Part shown: positions 50,977 through 59,292 of the stretch, piece after piece
Layout: every line of letters starts with the position of its first letter
Position numbering within the stretch: the first letter of the stretch is position 1
From: Polaromonas sp047303325
Lineage (GTDB): Bacteria > Pseudomonadota > Gammaproteobacteria > Burkholderiales > Burkholderiaceae_C
Length of the DNA: 64,000 bases
Assembly: GCF_047303325.1 (NCBI RefSeq)
Contig: NZ_JBKBEX010000019.1
Location: 35,248 to 99,247, forward strand
Direction of reading: 5' to 3'
Translations under genes and position numbers: made by a program
The notes under the pieces: generated by a model
The model's input: only the letters and a program-made list of their open reading frames with translations
Told to the model about the DNA's origin: nothing
Databases searched by the model: none

Positions 50977-51528
50977 AGCACCCACACCCACACCCACACC
51001 CACACCCACACCCGCACCCGGCAAGAAAGATCCATCGAGCGCGGCCGGCCGGCTGGCCTGCATCCCCGGCACCGCTGTCGCAGGGTGATCGCGCTCGGCG
51101 CGTTCCTGCATCAGCGCCAGGTGCAGCTGGTGCAAGGCGCCCACGCAATCCAGCACGATGGACTGGACCATTTCCGCGGGCTCGCCGGCCTGCGACCTTT
51201 GCGGGGCCGCGAGCTTTTCACCGACGCTGAGCATGAGCCTGACCATGACGGCGCGAAACAGCAGGTCCCAGTCGGTGATCACGATATCCAGCGGGTAGTC
51301 GGGCAGGCGCGCTTCGAGCTGCCGCGCGGGACGCGAAGCAAGAGGGGCATCGTGGCCGCGCTCGCCGTCGCCCGCGGCCCAGTCGCGCAGGATGTCCAGC
51401 ACAGCGGCGCTGGCGCCGGGCAACTCGCGCCGGGGCTCCTGGGTGAACTCGGCGGAATTCAGCATGGCCAGGGCCGAGCGTGCCAGCAGCTTGGGGTTGG
51501 GGGCCGGAGAGGAAGCAAGTCGGATCAT
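50962..51528 (-). CDS. hypothetical protein with Gly-Val tandem tail
   Basis: 188 residues from ATG at 51528 (GAGG 7 bases upstream; an ATG at 51558 is less supported). Mostly helical and soluble (LDILRDWAAGDGERGHD, IVITDWDLLFRAVMVRLMLSVGEKL). The C-terminal end has a Gly-Val run (GAGVGVGVGVGVGASDGL) coded by a hexanucleotide repeat. I do not recognise the family. Confidence 0.6.
   Translation of the reverse strand: MIRLASSPAPNPKLLARSALAMLNSAEFTQEPRRELPGASAAVLDILRDWAAGDGERGHDAPLASRPARQLEARLPDYPLDIVITDWDLLFRAVMVRLMLSVGEKLAAPQRSQAGEPAEMVQSIVLDCVGALHQLHLALMQERAERDHPATAVPGMQASRPAALDGSFLPGAGVGVGVGVGVGASDGL
50981..51016. repeat. hexanucleotide tandem repeat (CCCACA)n
   Basis: CCCACA repeated five times exactly (50981-51010) and then CCCGCA. 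On the minus strand it encodes Gly-Val units in the tail of the hypothetical protein. Unit gains or losses keep the frame, so it would change only the tail length. Confidence 0.95.
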
Positions 51529-51726
51529 GACAAACCTCGCTAAACAGGGGTGCCGCATGGCGCTGCGGCAAGAAGCGGGTGATGCGACCCGGCCCGGTTG
51601 GATTGGGCTGGGCGATCACCTTTGTCCTTTTTAGGAGGTCTAAACCTGCCCGTCGGTGCGCTGCCGCACATGCGGTGCAAAGGTTTTGACGGCCGCGGCG
51701 GAAAGTGGCCTTTCTCAGTACAGGCG

Positions 51727-52419
51727 TCAGTGCAGCAGCTGGGCGTAAGTCTCGCGGTCGGTCGCATAGCAGCTGCAGGTCGCGGCCTCCAGGCCGGGGC
51801 GGTCCAGCACCGTCACGTCGCCGCGGTGGTATTCGATGAGGCCGCCGCGCTGCAAGGCGTTGGCGGCGGCCGTGATGCCGACGCGGCGCATGCCCAGCAT
51901 ATAGGCCAGGAACTCGTGCGTCACGTGGAAGTGGTCGGAATGCGCGCGGTCCTGGCTCATCAGCAGCCAGCGGGCCAAGCGCTCGGTGGTCTGGTGAAAG
52001 CGCAGGCAGGCGGCCGAGGCGGCCTGCTGCGCCATCAGCACATAGAGGTAACGGTTCATGCCGCGCTGCAACGGCAGGCTGCGCGCCAGCTCGCGCCGGA
52101 AGGCCGGCGTGCCGATTCGCCAGGAAGCGCCGGCCCCCTGCACCACCGCATGCAGCGGCGCGGTGACGACACCCAGCGCGAGCTGCGCGCCCAGCATGCC
52201 TTCGCGGCCCACCATGCCGACTTCGACGCCGGGGCTGCCTTCGACCAGGGCCACCAGCGAGATGAAGCTGTCGACGGGGAAGTAGACATGGCGCGTGGGT
52301 TTGCCGGGCTCACAGAGCACCTCGGCCAGCGCGAGTTTTACAGGCTCGCAGACGGCCAGCAGGCGCAGGCGGTCCTTGCGGGGAAGGAGCTCAATCAGGT
52401 GGTTTTCGACAGGGGCCAA
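51727..52419 (-). CDS. Crp/Fnr family transcriptional regulator
   Basis: 230 residues. The N-terminal cNMP-binding-type barrel is seen in PGKPTRHVYFPVDSFISLVALVEGSPGVEVGMVGREGMLGAQ, then a long dimer helix. The winged helix at about 170-215 has the HTH HEFLAYMLGMRRVGITAAANALQ. No FNR-type four-Cys N-terminus and no obvious cAMP pocket arginine. It is closely related to the next gene upstream on the chromosome. A palindrome at 52534-52549 lies upstream. Confidence 0.9.
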   Translation of the reverse strand: MAPVENHLIELLPRKDRLRLLAVCEPVKLALAEVLCEPGKPTRHVYFPVDSFISLVALVEGSPGVEVGMVGREGMLGAQLALGVVTAPLHAVVQGAGASWRIGTPAFRRELARSLPLQRGMNRYLYVLMAQQAASAACLRFHQTTERLARWLLMSQDRAHSDHFHVTHEFLAYMLGMRRVGITAAANALQRGGLIEYHRGDVTVLDRPGLEAATCSCYATDRETYAQLLH

Positions 52420-52533
52420 GATGGCTCTCCAGGGTAGGACGGCTCCCGGATGTGCCGGGCCAATGACAAGGCCGCGCTACTGTCGTCAGTTCAATTCGGT
52501 GTCCCAGTATGCACCATGCCCGCACGCGCCGCC

Positions 52534-52549
52534 GTGTGCCAGCGCACAC
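52534..52549. promoter_or_regulatory. Crp/Fnr-like palindrome upstream of gene at 51727
   Basis: GTGTGC-N4-GCACAC, 6-bp arms. Downstream (minus) CATACT lies 30.5 bases from its centre (52511 down to 52506), giving a -10-like box. The predicted transcript start is near 52499, 80 bases before the gene start. Confidence 0.5.
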
Positions 52550-52567
52550 AACCTGCAAGCAAGCCGG

Positions 52568-53338
52568 TTAAGCCGCGAGCTTGTCGGGCAGCAGCCGGTC
52601 GTATTCCTTCTTGACCACGGCATAACACTCGCAGGTGCGTTGCTCCAGGCCCGGGCGGTCCAGCACCGTGATGCGGCCGCGCGAATAGCGGATCAGGCCG
52701 AGGTTTTGCAGCTTGAGCGCGCCTTCGGTGACGCCCTCGCGGCGCACGCCCAGCATGTTGGCGATGAGCTCCTGCGTCATGACGAGTTCGTTGCCCTGCA
52801 GCCGGTCCAGGCTCAGCAGCAGCCAGCGGCACAGCTGCTGGTCCAGCGAATGGTGGCGGTTGCACACGGCCGTCTGCGCCATCTGCGTGATCAGGGCCTG
52901 GGTGTAGCGCAGCAGCAGGTGCAGCACCGGCGCGCGCTTGAATTCTTTCTTGATGGTTTCGGCCTTGAGGCGAAAACCCTGGCCGGCGCTTTGCACCACG
53001 GCGCGGCTGGGGGTGGATTCGCCGCCCATGAAGAGCGAGATGCCGACCACGCCTTCATGGCCGACCACCGCGATTTCGGCCGAGGCGCCGTTTTCCATCA
53101 CATAAAGCAGGGAGACGATGGCCGTGGTCGGAAAGTACACATGGGCCAGCGTGCTGCCCGATTCGTAGACCACCTGCCCCAGCGGCATGTCGACCCACTC
53201 CAGTTGCGGCGCCCAGCGCTGCCACTCTGCGTCCGGCAAGGCGGCCAGCAGCTCGTTCTTTTTGGGGTCGGGGGAAAGGCTGATTGCGAACTCCGGGCGG
53301 ATCTGGCTTTGAGTCGGCCTCTGACAGAGGTCTCGCAC
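52568..53338 (-). CDS. Crp/Fnr family transcriptional regulator (second copy)
   Basis: 256 residues from GTG at 53338; the first 25 are unlike the family. The barrel is seen in QVVYESGSTLAHVYFPTTAIVSLLYVMENGASAEIAVVGHEGVVGISLF. The HTH is QELIANMLGVRREGVTEGALKLQ, close to the neighbour. Both proteins share ITVLDRPGLE / VTVLDRPGLE after the HTH. They are tandem paralogues. No SD is visible before the GTG. A 16-bp palindrome and a -10 box lie directly upstream. Confidence 0.9.
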   Translation of the reverse strand: MRDLCQRPTQSQIRPEFAISLSPDPKKNELLAALPDAEWQRWAPQLEWVDMPLGQVVYESGSTLAHVYFPTTAIVSLLYVMENGASAEIAVVGHEGVVGISLFMGGESTPSRAVVQSAGQGFRLKAETIKKEFKRAPVLHLLLRYTQALITQMAQTAVCNRHHSLDQQLCRWLLLSLDRLQGNELVMTQELIANMLGVRREGVTEGALKLQNLGLIRYSRGRITVLDRPGLEQRTCECYAVVKKEYDRLLPDKLAA

Positions 53339-53347
53339 CGTTTTCGG

Positions 53348-53390
53348 AGTATAGGCAATAAAGGAGCCCCGGTATGTGCGCTAGCGCACA
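53348..53390 (-). promoter_or_regulatory. class II Crp/Fnr-type promoter with perfect palindrome
   Basis: TGTGCGCTAGCGCACA (53375-53390) is a perfect 16-bp palindrome with TGTGC-N6-GCACA spacing, matching Crp/Fnr sites. TATACT (53353 down to 53348) is a good -10. If the transcript starts at 53341, the -10 spans -12 to -7 and the palindrome centre is at -41.5, the exact class II activation geometry. The GTG would lie only 3 bases from that start. Confidence 0.6.
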
Positions 53391-53434
53391 AACGAAGAAA
53401 AACCGGTTCCGGGCTTGCGGGAGGTATCCCAGGC

Positions 53435-53716
53435 CTACCTGGCCGCCTCTTCAATCGCCTCTGTCGTCTGCAGCGCATGCTGGGCAATCTGCGCCGAGGC
53501 CAAGGCCAGCGAGGCGAGTGCATAGGTGCCGCTGATGATGCCCTTGTAGGCGACTTCGGCGCCGATGGCGTCCTGGCCCAGGCCTTCGGTGGCGGCGATG
53601 ATGCAGGCCTCGACGCTGTCCAGGCCGGCGTCACCATAGAGGTCTTCGCCTTCGTAGCTCACACGGTATTCAAACTCGTCCTGCATCATGGGCTCGATGT
53701 GGAAACGGACAATCAT
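53435..53716 (-). CDS. conserved hypothetical protein, 93 aa
   Basis: MIVRFHIEPMMQDEFEYRVSYEG..., acidic, with a predicted beta-hairpin start and a helical middle rich in Ala (TYALASLALASAQIAQHALQTTEAI). AAGGGGAAGCC precedes the ATG. Unknown function; it lies upstream of the Crp/Fnr pair on the same strand, 96 bases from the regulator start. Confidence 0.6.
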   Translation of the reverse strand: MIVRFHIEPMMQDEFEYRVSYEGEDLYGDAGLDSVEACIIAATEGLGQDAIGAEVAYKGIISGTYALASLALASAQIAQHALQTTEAIEEAAR

Positions 53717-53731
53717 GGCTTCCCCTTCTCT

Positions 53732-55159
53732 TCAGATTTTGGATGACAAACCGAAGTGCGCGAGAACGCCCTGCCCCGCTACGCGGCCGCTGGCAAAACA
53801 GGCGGTCAGCAAATAGCCGCCGGTGGGCGCTTCCCAGTCCAGCATCTCGCCGGCGCAGAACACGGGCTGGCCCGGACCTTGGAGGTTTTGCAGCTGCAGT
53901 TGCGCGTTCATGGCCTCGAACATCACGCCGCCCGCGGTGCTGATGGCTTCGTCAATCGGCCGGGTGGCCGTCATGCGCACCGGCAGGGCCTTGATGCCGG
54001 CAGCCAGGCGCACCGGGTCGGCAATCGCGTCCTTGCCCAGCAGTTCATACAGCATGGCGGCCTTGATGCCGTCGAGATTGAGCCGGCTTTTCAGGTGGCT
54101 GGAAAGGGAACGCGAGCCGCGCGGATGGCGCACCTCGACCAGCACCTGTTCGGCTGATTTGTCTGGCAGCAAATCGAGCATGAAGGTGGCGCTGCCGTGG
54201 GCGGTGATCTCGTCGCGCAGCAAACTGGACGCGGCATACACCAGGCTGCCTTCGACGCCGGTGGCGGTGGCGATGAACTCGCCCTTGCGGCTGAAGCTGC
54301 GGCCGCGCGAATCGGTGAAATGGATGGCGACCGACTTGAAGGGCTGGCCGGCAAAGCGGCTGGCGAAATGTTCGGTCCAGCCGGTGTGGGGCTTGGGGCT
54401 TTTGCCTATCAGCTCCTGCAAAAATTCGCGGCGGGTTTCGCCGGGCTCGGCGATCGCCTCCTGCAGTTGCGCGGGGCTGTCGGGCCGGGCTGCCACATCA
54501 AAGCCGCAGTTGGAAGGCAGCAGCGGCGCGAGCGCGACGCCGCGCGCGGCCAGCAGCGGTACCCAGGCGCCGTCGGAGCCCAGCCGCGCCCAGCTGCCAC
54601 CACCCAGCGCCAGCACCACGGCATCTGCCTGTACCAGTACTTCGCCGGCCGGCGTTGCGAATTTCAGCGCGCCGTCTTCGGCCCAGCCCAGCCAGCGGTG
54701 CCGCATGGAAAACTTCACGCCAGCCTGGCGCAGGCGCTGCAGCCAGGCGCGCAGCAGCGGCGCGGCTTTCATGTCCTTGGGAAAGACGCGGCCCGAGCTG
54801 CCGATAAAGGTTTCCACGCCCAGGGCTTCGGCCCAGGCGCGCAGCTCGGTGGGGCCGAAGGCAGCCAGCAGCGGCTGCAATTGCGCGGCGCGCTCGCCGT
54901 AACGACCCACAAAGGCCTGCGGCGCTTCGGAATGCGTGAGGTTGAGCCCGCCTATGCCGGCCAGCAAAAACTTGCGGCCCACCGAGGGCATGGCGTCATA
55001 GACCTCTACCCTCAGCGCCGCGCCGGCGCCGGCCAGGGCTTCGGCGGCCATCAGGCCGGCGGGCCCGCCGCCTATGACGGCCACACGCAATGCGGCGGCC
55101 GGGGTGGATTCAAGAGGGGATGCGCCAGGTGTCAAGGGGGTTCCGCGTGCGGCGGCCAC
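53732..55159 (-). CDS. FAD-dependent oxidoreductase of the HI0933/YhiN family (TIGR03862-like)
   Basis: 475 residues from GTG at 55159. The FAD-binding GxGxxG is VAVIGGGPAGLMAAEALAGAG near residues 26-46, followed by GRKFLLAGIGGLNLTHSE, the family signature. VVLALGGGSWARLGSDG lies near 190. The C-terminus has DRIDEAISTAGGV-like ATRPIDEAISTAGGVMFEAMN and GEMLDWEAPTGGYLLTACFASG. Function of the family is unproven. Substrate unknown. Confidence 0.92.
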   Translation of the reverse strand: MAAARGTPLTPGASPLESTPAAALRVAVIGGGPAGLMAAEALAGAGAALRVEVYDAMPSVGRKFLLAGIGGLNLTHSEAPQAFVGRYGERAAQLQPLLAAFGPTELRAWAEALGVETFIGSSGRVFPKDMKAAPLLRAWLQRLRQAGVKFSMRHRWLGWAEDGALKFATPAGEVLVQADAVVLALGGGSWARLGSDGAWVPLLAARGVALAPLLPSNCGFDVAARPDSPAQLQEAIAEPGETRREFLQELIGKSPKPHTGWTEHFASRFAGQPFKSVAIHFTDSRGRSFSRKGEFIATATGVEGSLVYAASSLLRDEITAHGSATFMLDLLPDKSAEQVLVEVRHPRGSRSLSSHLKSRLNLDGIKAAMLYELLGKDAIADPVRLAAGIKALPVRMTATRPIDEAISTAGGVMFEAMNAQLQLQNLQGPGQPVFCAGEMLDWEAPTGGYLLTACFASGRVAGQGVLAHFGLSSKI

Positions 55160-55301
55160 AGGTTAAACAGGAAAAATCGGAAGGTTCGCGATCACGAACA
55201 CAAAGCGCCTCAAACGGGCGCGGTTCGGCGGAACAGGATGGCCTGATTATTACAGGGAGAGACAGGGAGAGGCCGCTGGGATAGCGACCGGCCGCCGGTC
55301 C

Positions 55302-55934
55302 TTACATGGGCGGCGCAAAACCATTGCGACCGACGATCACGCGCAGCGCGGTCGGCTTGCCGCCCTGCTCCTGGGCGGTGATCATCACTTTCGCGCCTGG
55401 CACCAGCAAGGTGTTTTCATCGGCCTTGCCGGGCTTGAAGGAGACCACGGGCGCATCGGGCGGCACGATGACGGTTTTTTCGCCGTCCTTGTAGCGCAGC
55501 GTGAGCTTTTGCCCGCCCGGCACCGTCGAAGGCGCGGCGGCCAGGTCGGCCACGGTGGCATTGGTCATGGTGCTCTCGGGCCGCAAGTCCCAGGGGCGAT
55601 GGCCTTCGCCGGTGCCGCGCGCGGCTTCGGGAAACACCACGACCTCCAGCGCCAGCTGGCTGCCGTCGGCCTGCGGCATGGCGGCCGTGCCGATGTAGCT
55701 GCCGGGCTTGATGTCGGCCAGCGCCAGCGGAAAAACTTCCGACACATCCATCGCGGCGGGCCGTACCAAGGTGATGACTTCGCCGCTGCGCTCCCTGACG
55801 GTGAGGCTGGTGGCATCGATTTTTTCAATCGTGGCGCGCAGGCGCACTGTAGGGTTGGCCGGCGCGGGGCTTTGCGCCAGGGCCAGCGGCAAGGTGGCCG
55901 CCAGGGCCACAGAGGCGATGAATTGCTTGAACAT
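55302..55934 (-). CDS. hypothetical secreted protein
   Basis: 210 residues from ATG at 55934 (AAGGATT upstream). Signal peptide MFKQFIASVALAATLPLALAQ. The mature part has two short beta-rich units around RLRATIEKIDATSLTVRERSGEVITLV and GAKVMITAQEQGGKPTALRVIVGRNG, which resemble OB-like/DUF5666-type repeats. I cannot name the family with certainty. It lies between the flavoprotein and the AddA-like gene. Confidence 0.65.
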   Translation of the reverse strand: MFKQFIASVALAATLPLALAQSPAPANPTVRLRATIEKIDATSLTVRERSGEVITLVRPAAMDVSEVFPLALADIKPGSYIGTAAMPQADGSQLALEVVVFPEAARGTGEGHRPWDLRPESTMTNATVADLAAAPSTVPGGQKLTLRYKDGEKTVIVPPDAPVVSFKPGKADENTLLVPGAKVMITAQEQGGKPTALRVIVGRNGFAPPM

Positions 55935-55992
55935 GGGAATCCTTTCAGCCGGCATGGAATGGAATGAGTGGCGCCGGACAGGCCCGGTGTGA

Positions 55993-58900
55993 TCAGTCCA
56001 CCAGGACCACAGTTCCCTGCCCCGTCAGAAAAGCCGCTTTGACAGGCGCGCCCGGGTAGATGCGCTGCACCGCCGCGCGGTAGGCCTGCAGCTGCGCGAC
56101 CAGCGCGGGCTGGCGCTGCGGGGTGGTGGCCGATTTGTAGTCCAGCACCCACCAGTGGCCTTCATGGCCGGCGTCCTTGCGCTGCACCAGGCGGTCCAGC
56201 CGCAGCGCCTGGCCGGCGTAGACCAGGTCCACCTCATTGCCTTGCCAGGCCAGCACCTCGGGCCGCCAGGCCCAGGCGCCCTCGCCGGCCAGGATGCGGC
56301 CGGCCAGCGCGGCCGACTGCGCGGCCTGGGCCGGGCTCAGACGGAATTCGCGCGCCGTGGCCGCCACCTGTTCGGGTGACAGCGCACCACCCCATTCAAG
56401 CAAACGGTGCATGGCCTTGCCTATGCGGGCCTTGAGGGAGTCTTCATCGAGGCTCTCCACGGCGGGTGGCTCGACCAAGGCCTGGGGCAGCTCAGGCAAT
56501 TCAGGCAGGTAGAACACGCCGGCATCGGCCGCATCCGGGCGCCGGCCCGCTGTTTCCTCGGCCACAGGCGCGGGCAGTTCGCCCAGCAGGCCCTGCAGGC
56601 GCTGCCACCAGCTTTCGGTGGTCACGCGGTGCGGCTCAATCGAAGAGATGACCAGGGTGTGGCGCGCGCGCGTGAGCGCCACATAGAGCGCATTGAGCTC
56701 CTCGCGCTTGCGGGCGGCCTGCTCGGCGGCCAGGGTGTCGGCGGCGCAGGCGGGCGGGCGGCTTTCGCTGACCAGGAAGACAAACTTGCGCGGCTCGGTG
56801 GCCTCGCCAGGCCAGTCGACCAGCACGCCCATGCTGTCGGCATTGCGCTCGACGGTGTCGGTGTCCAGCAGCAGCACGGCCTCGGCCTCCAGGCCCTTGG
56901 CGCCGTGAATCGTCAGCAGGCGCACCGCTTCGCCGCTGACAGTGGCCGGGGCCTGCGTGCCACCGGCCTTGAGGGCGCGCACAAAACCATAGGGCGTGGC
57001 ATAGCGGCCGCCGTCCAGTTCCAGCGAGACGCCCAGCAGCGCGCGCAAATTGGCCAGCACCGCGCCGCGCTGCGCGGTGGGCGCGGCGGCGCCAAAGCGC
57101 GCGAGCACGTCGCCGTCGTCGTAAATGCCCTGCAGCGCGTCGTGCGGCGGCAGGCTGTCCAGCCAGCTTTTCCAGCGCGCCAGCGTTGCACCCAGGCCTT
57201 GCAGTTCGGGCGCCAACAGTTCTTCCTTTTGCAGCAGCTCATACCAGGGCGCGCCGTGTTCGCGCTGCAGCAAAGCCAGTTGCACCAGGCCGTCATCGGA
57301 CAGGCCGAACAGCGGCGAGCGCAGCGCGCGCGCCAGCGACAAGTCATGCTGCGGCGAGACCAGCACGTCGAGCAGCGCCACCAGGTCCAGCACCTCGCAG
57401 CAGTCAATGAGCTCGGTTTTTTCGCCGACCTGGGCGGGAATGTGCAGCGCGCGCAGCTCGTCCTGCAGCGGCAGCAAGCCGGCGCGTTTACGCGACAGCA
57501 CCATCACGTCCTGGGGCCGCAGTCCGCCGGCGATCTGCTCGGATATCCAGGCGGCGGCCTGCCGGGCTTCGCGCGTTCTCAGCGTTTCCTCAGGCAGTTC
57601 GCGCGGCGTGGTCAGGCTGTCGCGCCAGCCGGCGGCCAGCGGCGAAGCCTCTTCCTCGTCCTTGTTGCGCGGAATCGGCGGCAAACGGCCCACGGCGCCG
57701 GCGAGACCCGAGGCCGTGGTGTGCTCGCGAAAGCCGTCATAGGCGTCGGCTTCGCGCGCCGTCACCATGGCGGCGTTGACGGTGTCTATCACGGCCTCAG
57801 CATTGCGGCGCGTGTGGTCGCAGCTGAGCAAATCGCCACCCAGGCCGTGCACCACAAAAGCCTGCGCGGCGCGGAAGACCTGCGGCTCGGCGCGGCGGAA
57901 GCGGTAAATACTTTGTTTGGGATCGCCCACCAGGAAGACGCTGGGCGCCGTACCCGCGCCCGAATAGCCGATCAGCCACGAATACAAGGCCTGCCACTGC
58001 AGTGGGTTGGTGTCCTGGAACTCGTCGATCATCAGGTGGCGTATGCGCGCGTCCAGGCGCTCCTGCACCCAGCCCGAGAGCACGGGGTCAGCCAGCATCA
58101 GCAGCGCGGCGCGCTCGACGTCGTTCATGTCGACCCAGCCGCGTTCGCGCTTGAGGGCGGTGAACTGCGCGATCAGCACGCGGCTCAGGCGCGCCATGCG
58201 CTGCTGGTGCTGCCAGGCGTCGTGCTGCTGGCGCGCCGCGACCACACGCAGCACCAGGTCCTGGGCAATGCGCACCTGCTCGATGCCGATGATTTTTTCA
58301 CCGAACTTGCGCGGCGTGCCTTTTTCGGTCAACAGGGCCGCGATGGCCGCCGGGAAGTCGCCGGCGGTCAGCGCCTGTTCCAGCTCCACGCCTTTGGCGG
58401 AAAAAGTCGGCGCGCTGGCGCGGCCCAGCGCCATGGCGGCATCCCTGAGGGTCTGCCGGTGAAAGCGATTCGTGCTGAGAAGTTCTTCGGGCTCATCAAG
58501 CCCGCCGAATTCAGTGAACTGCGCCGCGAAGGGCTGCACCGAAGCGGCGATCACGCCTTTTTCGTCAGCCAGCGTGAATTCGGTGCGCTTGTCGAGCGCG
58601 GCCTGCAAAGCCTTGTCGGCCTGGAAGCGGCCGTGGGTGAGCACCACGGCCTCGAAGTCGGCCTTGAGCGCGGCGTCAGCCGCGACCGCCGCGTAAAAAC
58701 GCCGCCAGACCAAAGCGCGCGCGGGCGCGTCGTCTTCGAGCAGTTCGTAGTTGACGGGCAGCTCCAGCCGCTGCAGCACCGCGACCGGCGCGCTGCGCAG
58801 CAAGGCCGCGAACCAGCTGTGGAAGGTGCGTATCTGCACAGAGCGGCCGCTGGCCAGGATGGAGCGGTACAGATTGGACAGTTGCTCGCGCAGCTGCTGT

Positions 58901-59292
58901 GCGGCTTGCCGGCCCTTGGCGCCGGCCAGGTCCAGCTGCACGCCGCGCACTTCGAGCTCGCGCTGCAGGGTGGCGTCGTCGGCATGGGCAAAGGTCTTGA
59001 GCCAGTCGTCCAGGCGCTCGCGCATTTCGCCGGCGGCTTTTTTGGTGAAGGTGATGGCCAGGATTTCATGCGGCAAGACCTGCTGGCCGGGCGCGGCCGT
59101 GGCGCCGTCCAGCAGGGCGCGCACGATGCGCGAGACCAGCATCCAGGTCTTGCCGGCGCCGGCGCAGGCCTCGACCGCGACGCTGCGCCGCGGGTCGCAG
59201 GCAATCGCATAAAAGGCTTCGGCCGAGACCGGCTCGCCGTTGCATTCGTAGGCTGCCGCGTGGGCGACCAATTTGCTGGCCGGCGGGGTCAT
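55993..59292 (-). CDS. UvrD-type helicase with RecB nuclease domain (AddA-like)
   Basis: 1099 residues from ATG at 59292; stop overlaps nothing, but the start overlaps the AddB-like stop by 4 bases. Walker A VEACAGAGKTWML near 45, motif Ia FTKKAAGEM, motif II MIDEFQDTNPLQW, motif III GDPKQSIYRFRRAE, motif V GAKGLEAE and motif VI YVALTRARH. The C-terminal nuclease has LRLDRLV...WWVLDYKS and QLQAYR, the RecB-type catalytic core. Together with the upstream gene it forms an end-processing helicase-nuclease for double-strand-break repair. Confidence 0.93.
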   Translation of the reverse strand: MTPPASKLVAHAAAYECNGEPVSAEAFYAIACDPRRSVAVEACAGAGKTWMLVSRIVRALLDGATAAPGQQVLPHEILAITFTKKAAGEMRERLDDWLKTFAHADDATLQRELEVRGVQLDLAGAKGRQAAQQLREQLSNLYRSILASGRSVQIRTFHSWFAALLRSAPVAVLQRLELPVNYELLEDDAPARALVWRRFYAAVAADAALKADFEAVVLTHGRFQADKALQAALDKRTEFTLADEKGVIAASVQPFAAQFTEFGGLDEPEELLSTNRFHRQTLRDAAMALGRASAPTFSAKGVELEQALTAGDFPAAIAALLTEKGTPRKFGEKIIGIEQVRIAQDLVLRVVAARQQHDAWQHQQRMARLSRVLIAQFTALKRERGWVDMNDVERAALLMLADPVLSGWVQERLDARIRHLMIDEFQDTNPLQWQALYSWLIGYSGAGTAPSVFLVGDPKQSIYRFRRAEPQVFRAAQAFVVHGLGGDLLSCDHTRRNAEAVIDTVNAAMVTAREADAYDGFREHTTASGLAGAVGRLPPIPRNKDEEEASPLAAGWRDSLTTPRELPEETLRTREARQAAAWISEQIAGGLRPQDVMVLSRKRAGLLPLQDELRALHIPAQVGEKTELIDCCEVLDLVALLDVLVSPQHDLSLARALRSPLFGLSDDGLVQLALLQREHGAPWYELLQKEELLAPELQGLGATLARWKSWLDSLPPHDALQGIYDDGDVLARFGAAAPTAQRGAVLANLRALLGVSLELDGGRYATPYGFVRALKAGGTQAPATVSGEAVRLLTIHGAKGLEAEAVLLLDTDTVERNADSMGVLVDWPGEATEPRKFVFLVSESRPPACAADTLAAEQAARKREELNALYVALTRARHTLVISSIEPHRVTTESWWQRLQGLLGELPAPVAEETAGRRPDAADAGVFYLPELPELPQALVEPPAVESLDEDSLKARIGKAMHRLLEWGGALSPEQVAATAREFRLSPAQAAQSAALAGRILAGEGAWAWRPEVLAWQGNEVDLVYAGQALRLDRLVQRKDAGHEGHWWVLDYKSATTPQRQPALVAQLQAYRAAVQRIYPGAPVKAAFLTGQGTVVLVD

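Noticed and set aside
50981..51016. CRISPR array
   Set aside because: Six-base units without spacers; it is a coding microsatellite.
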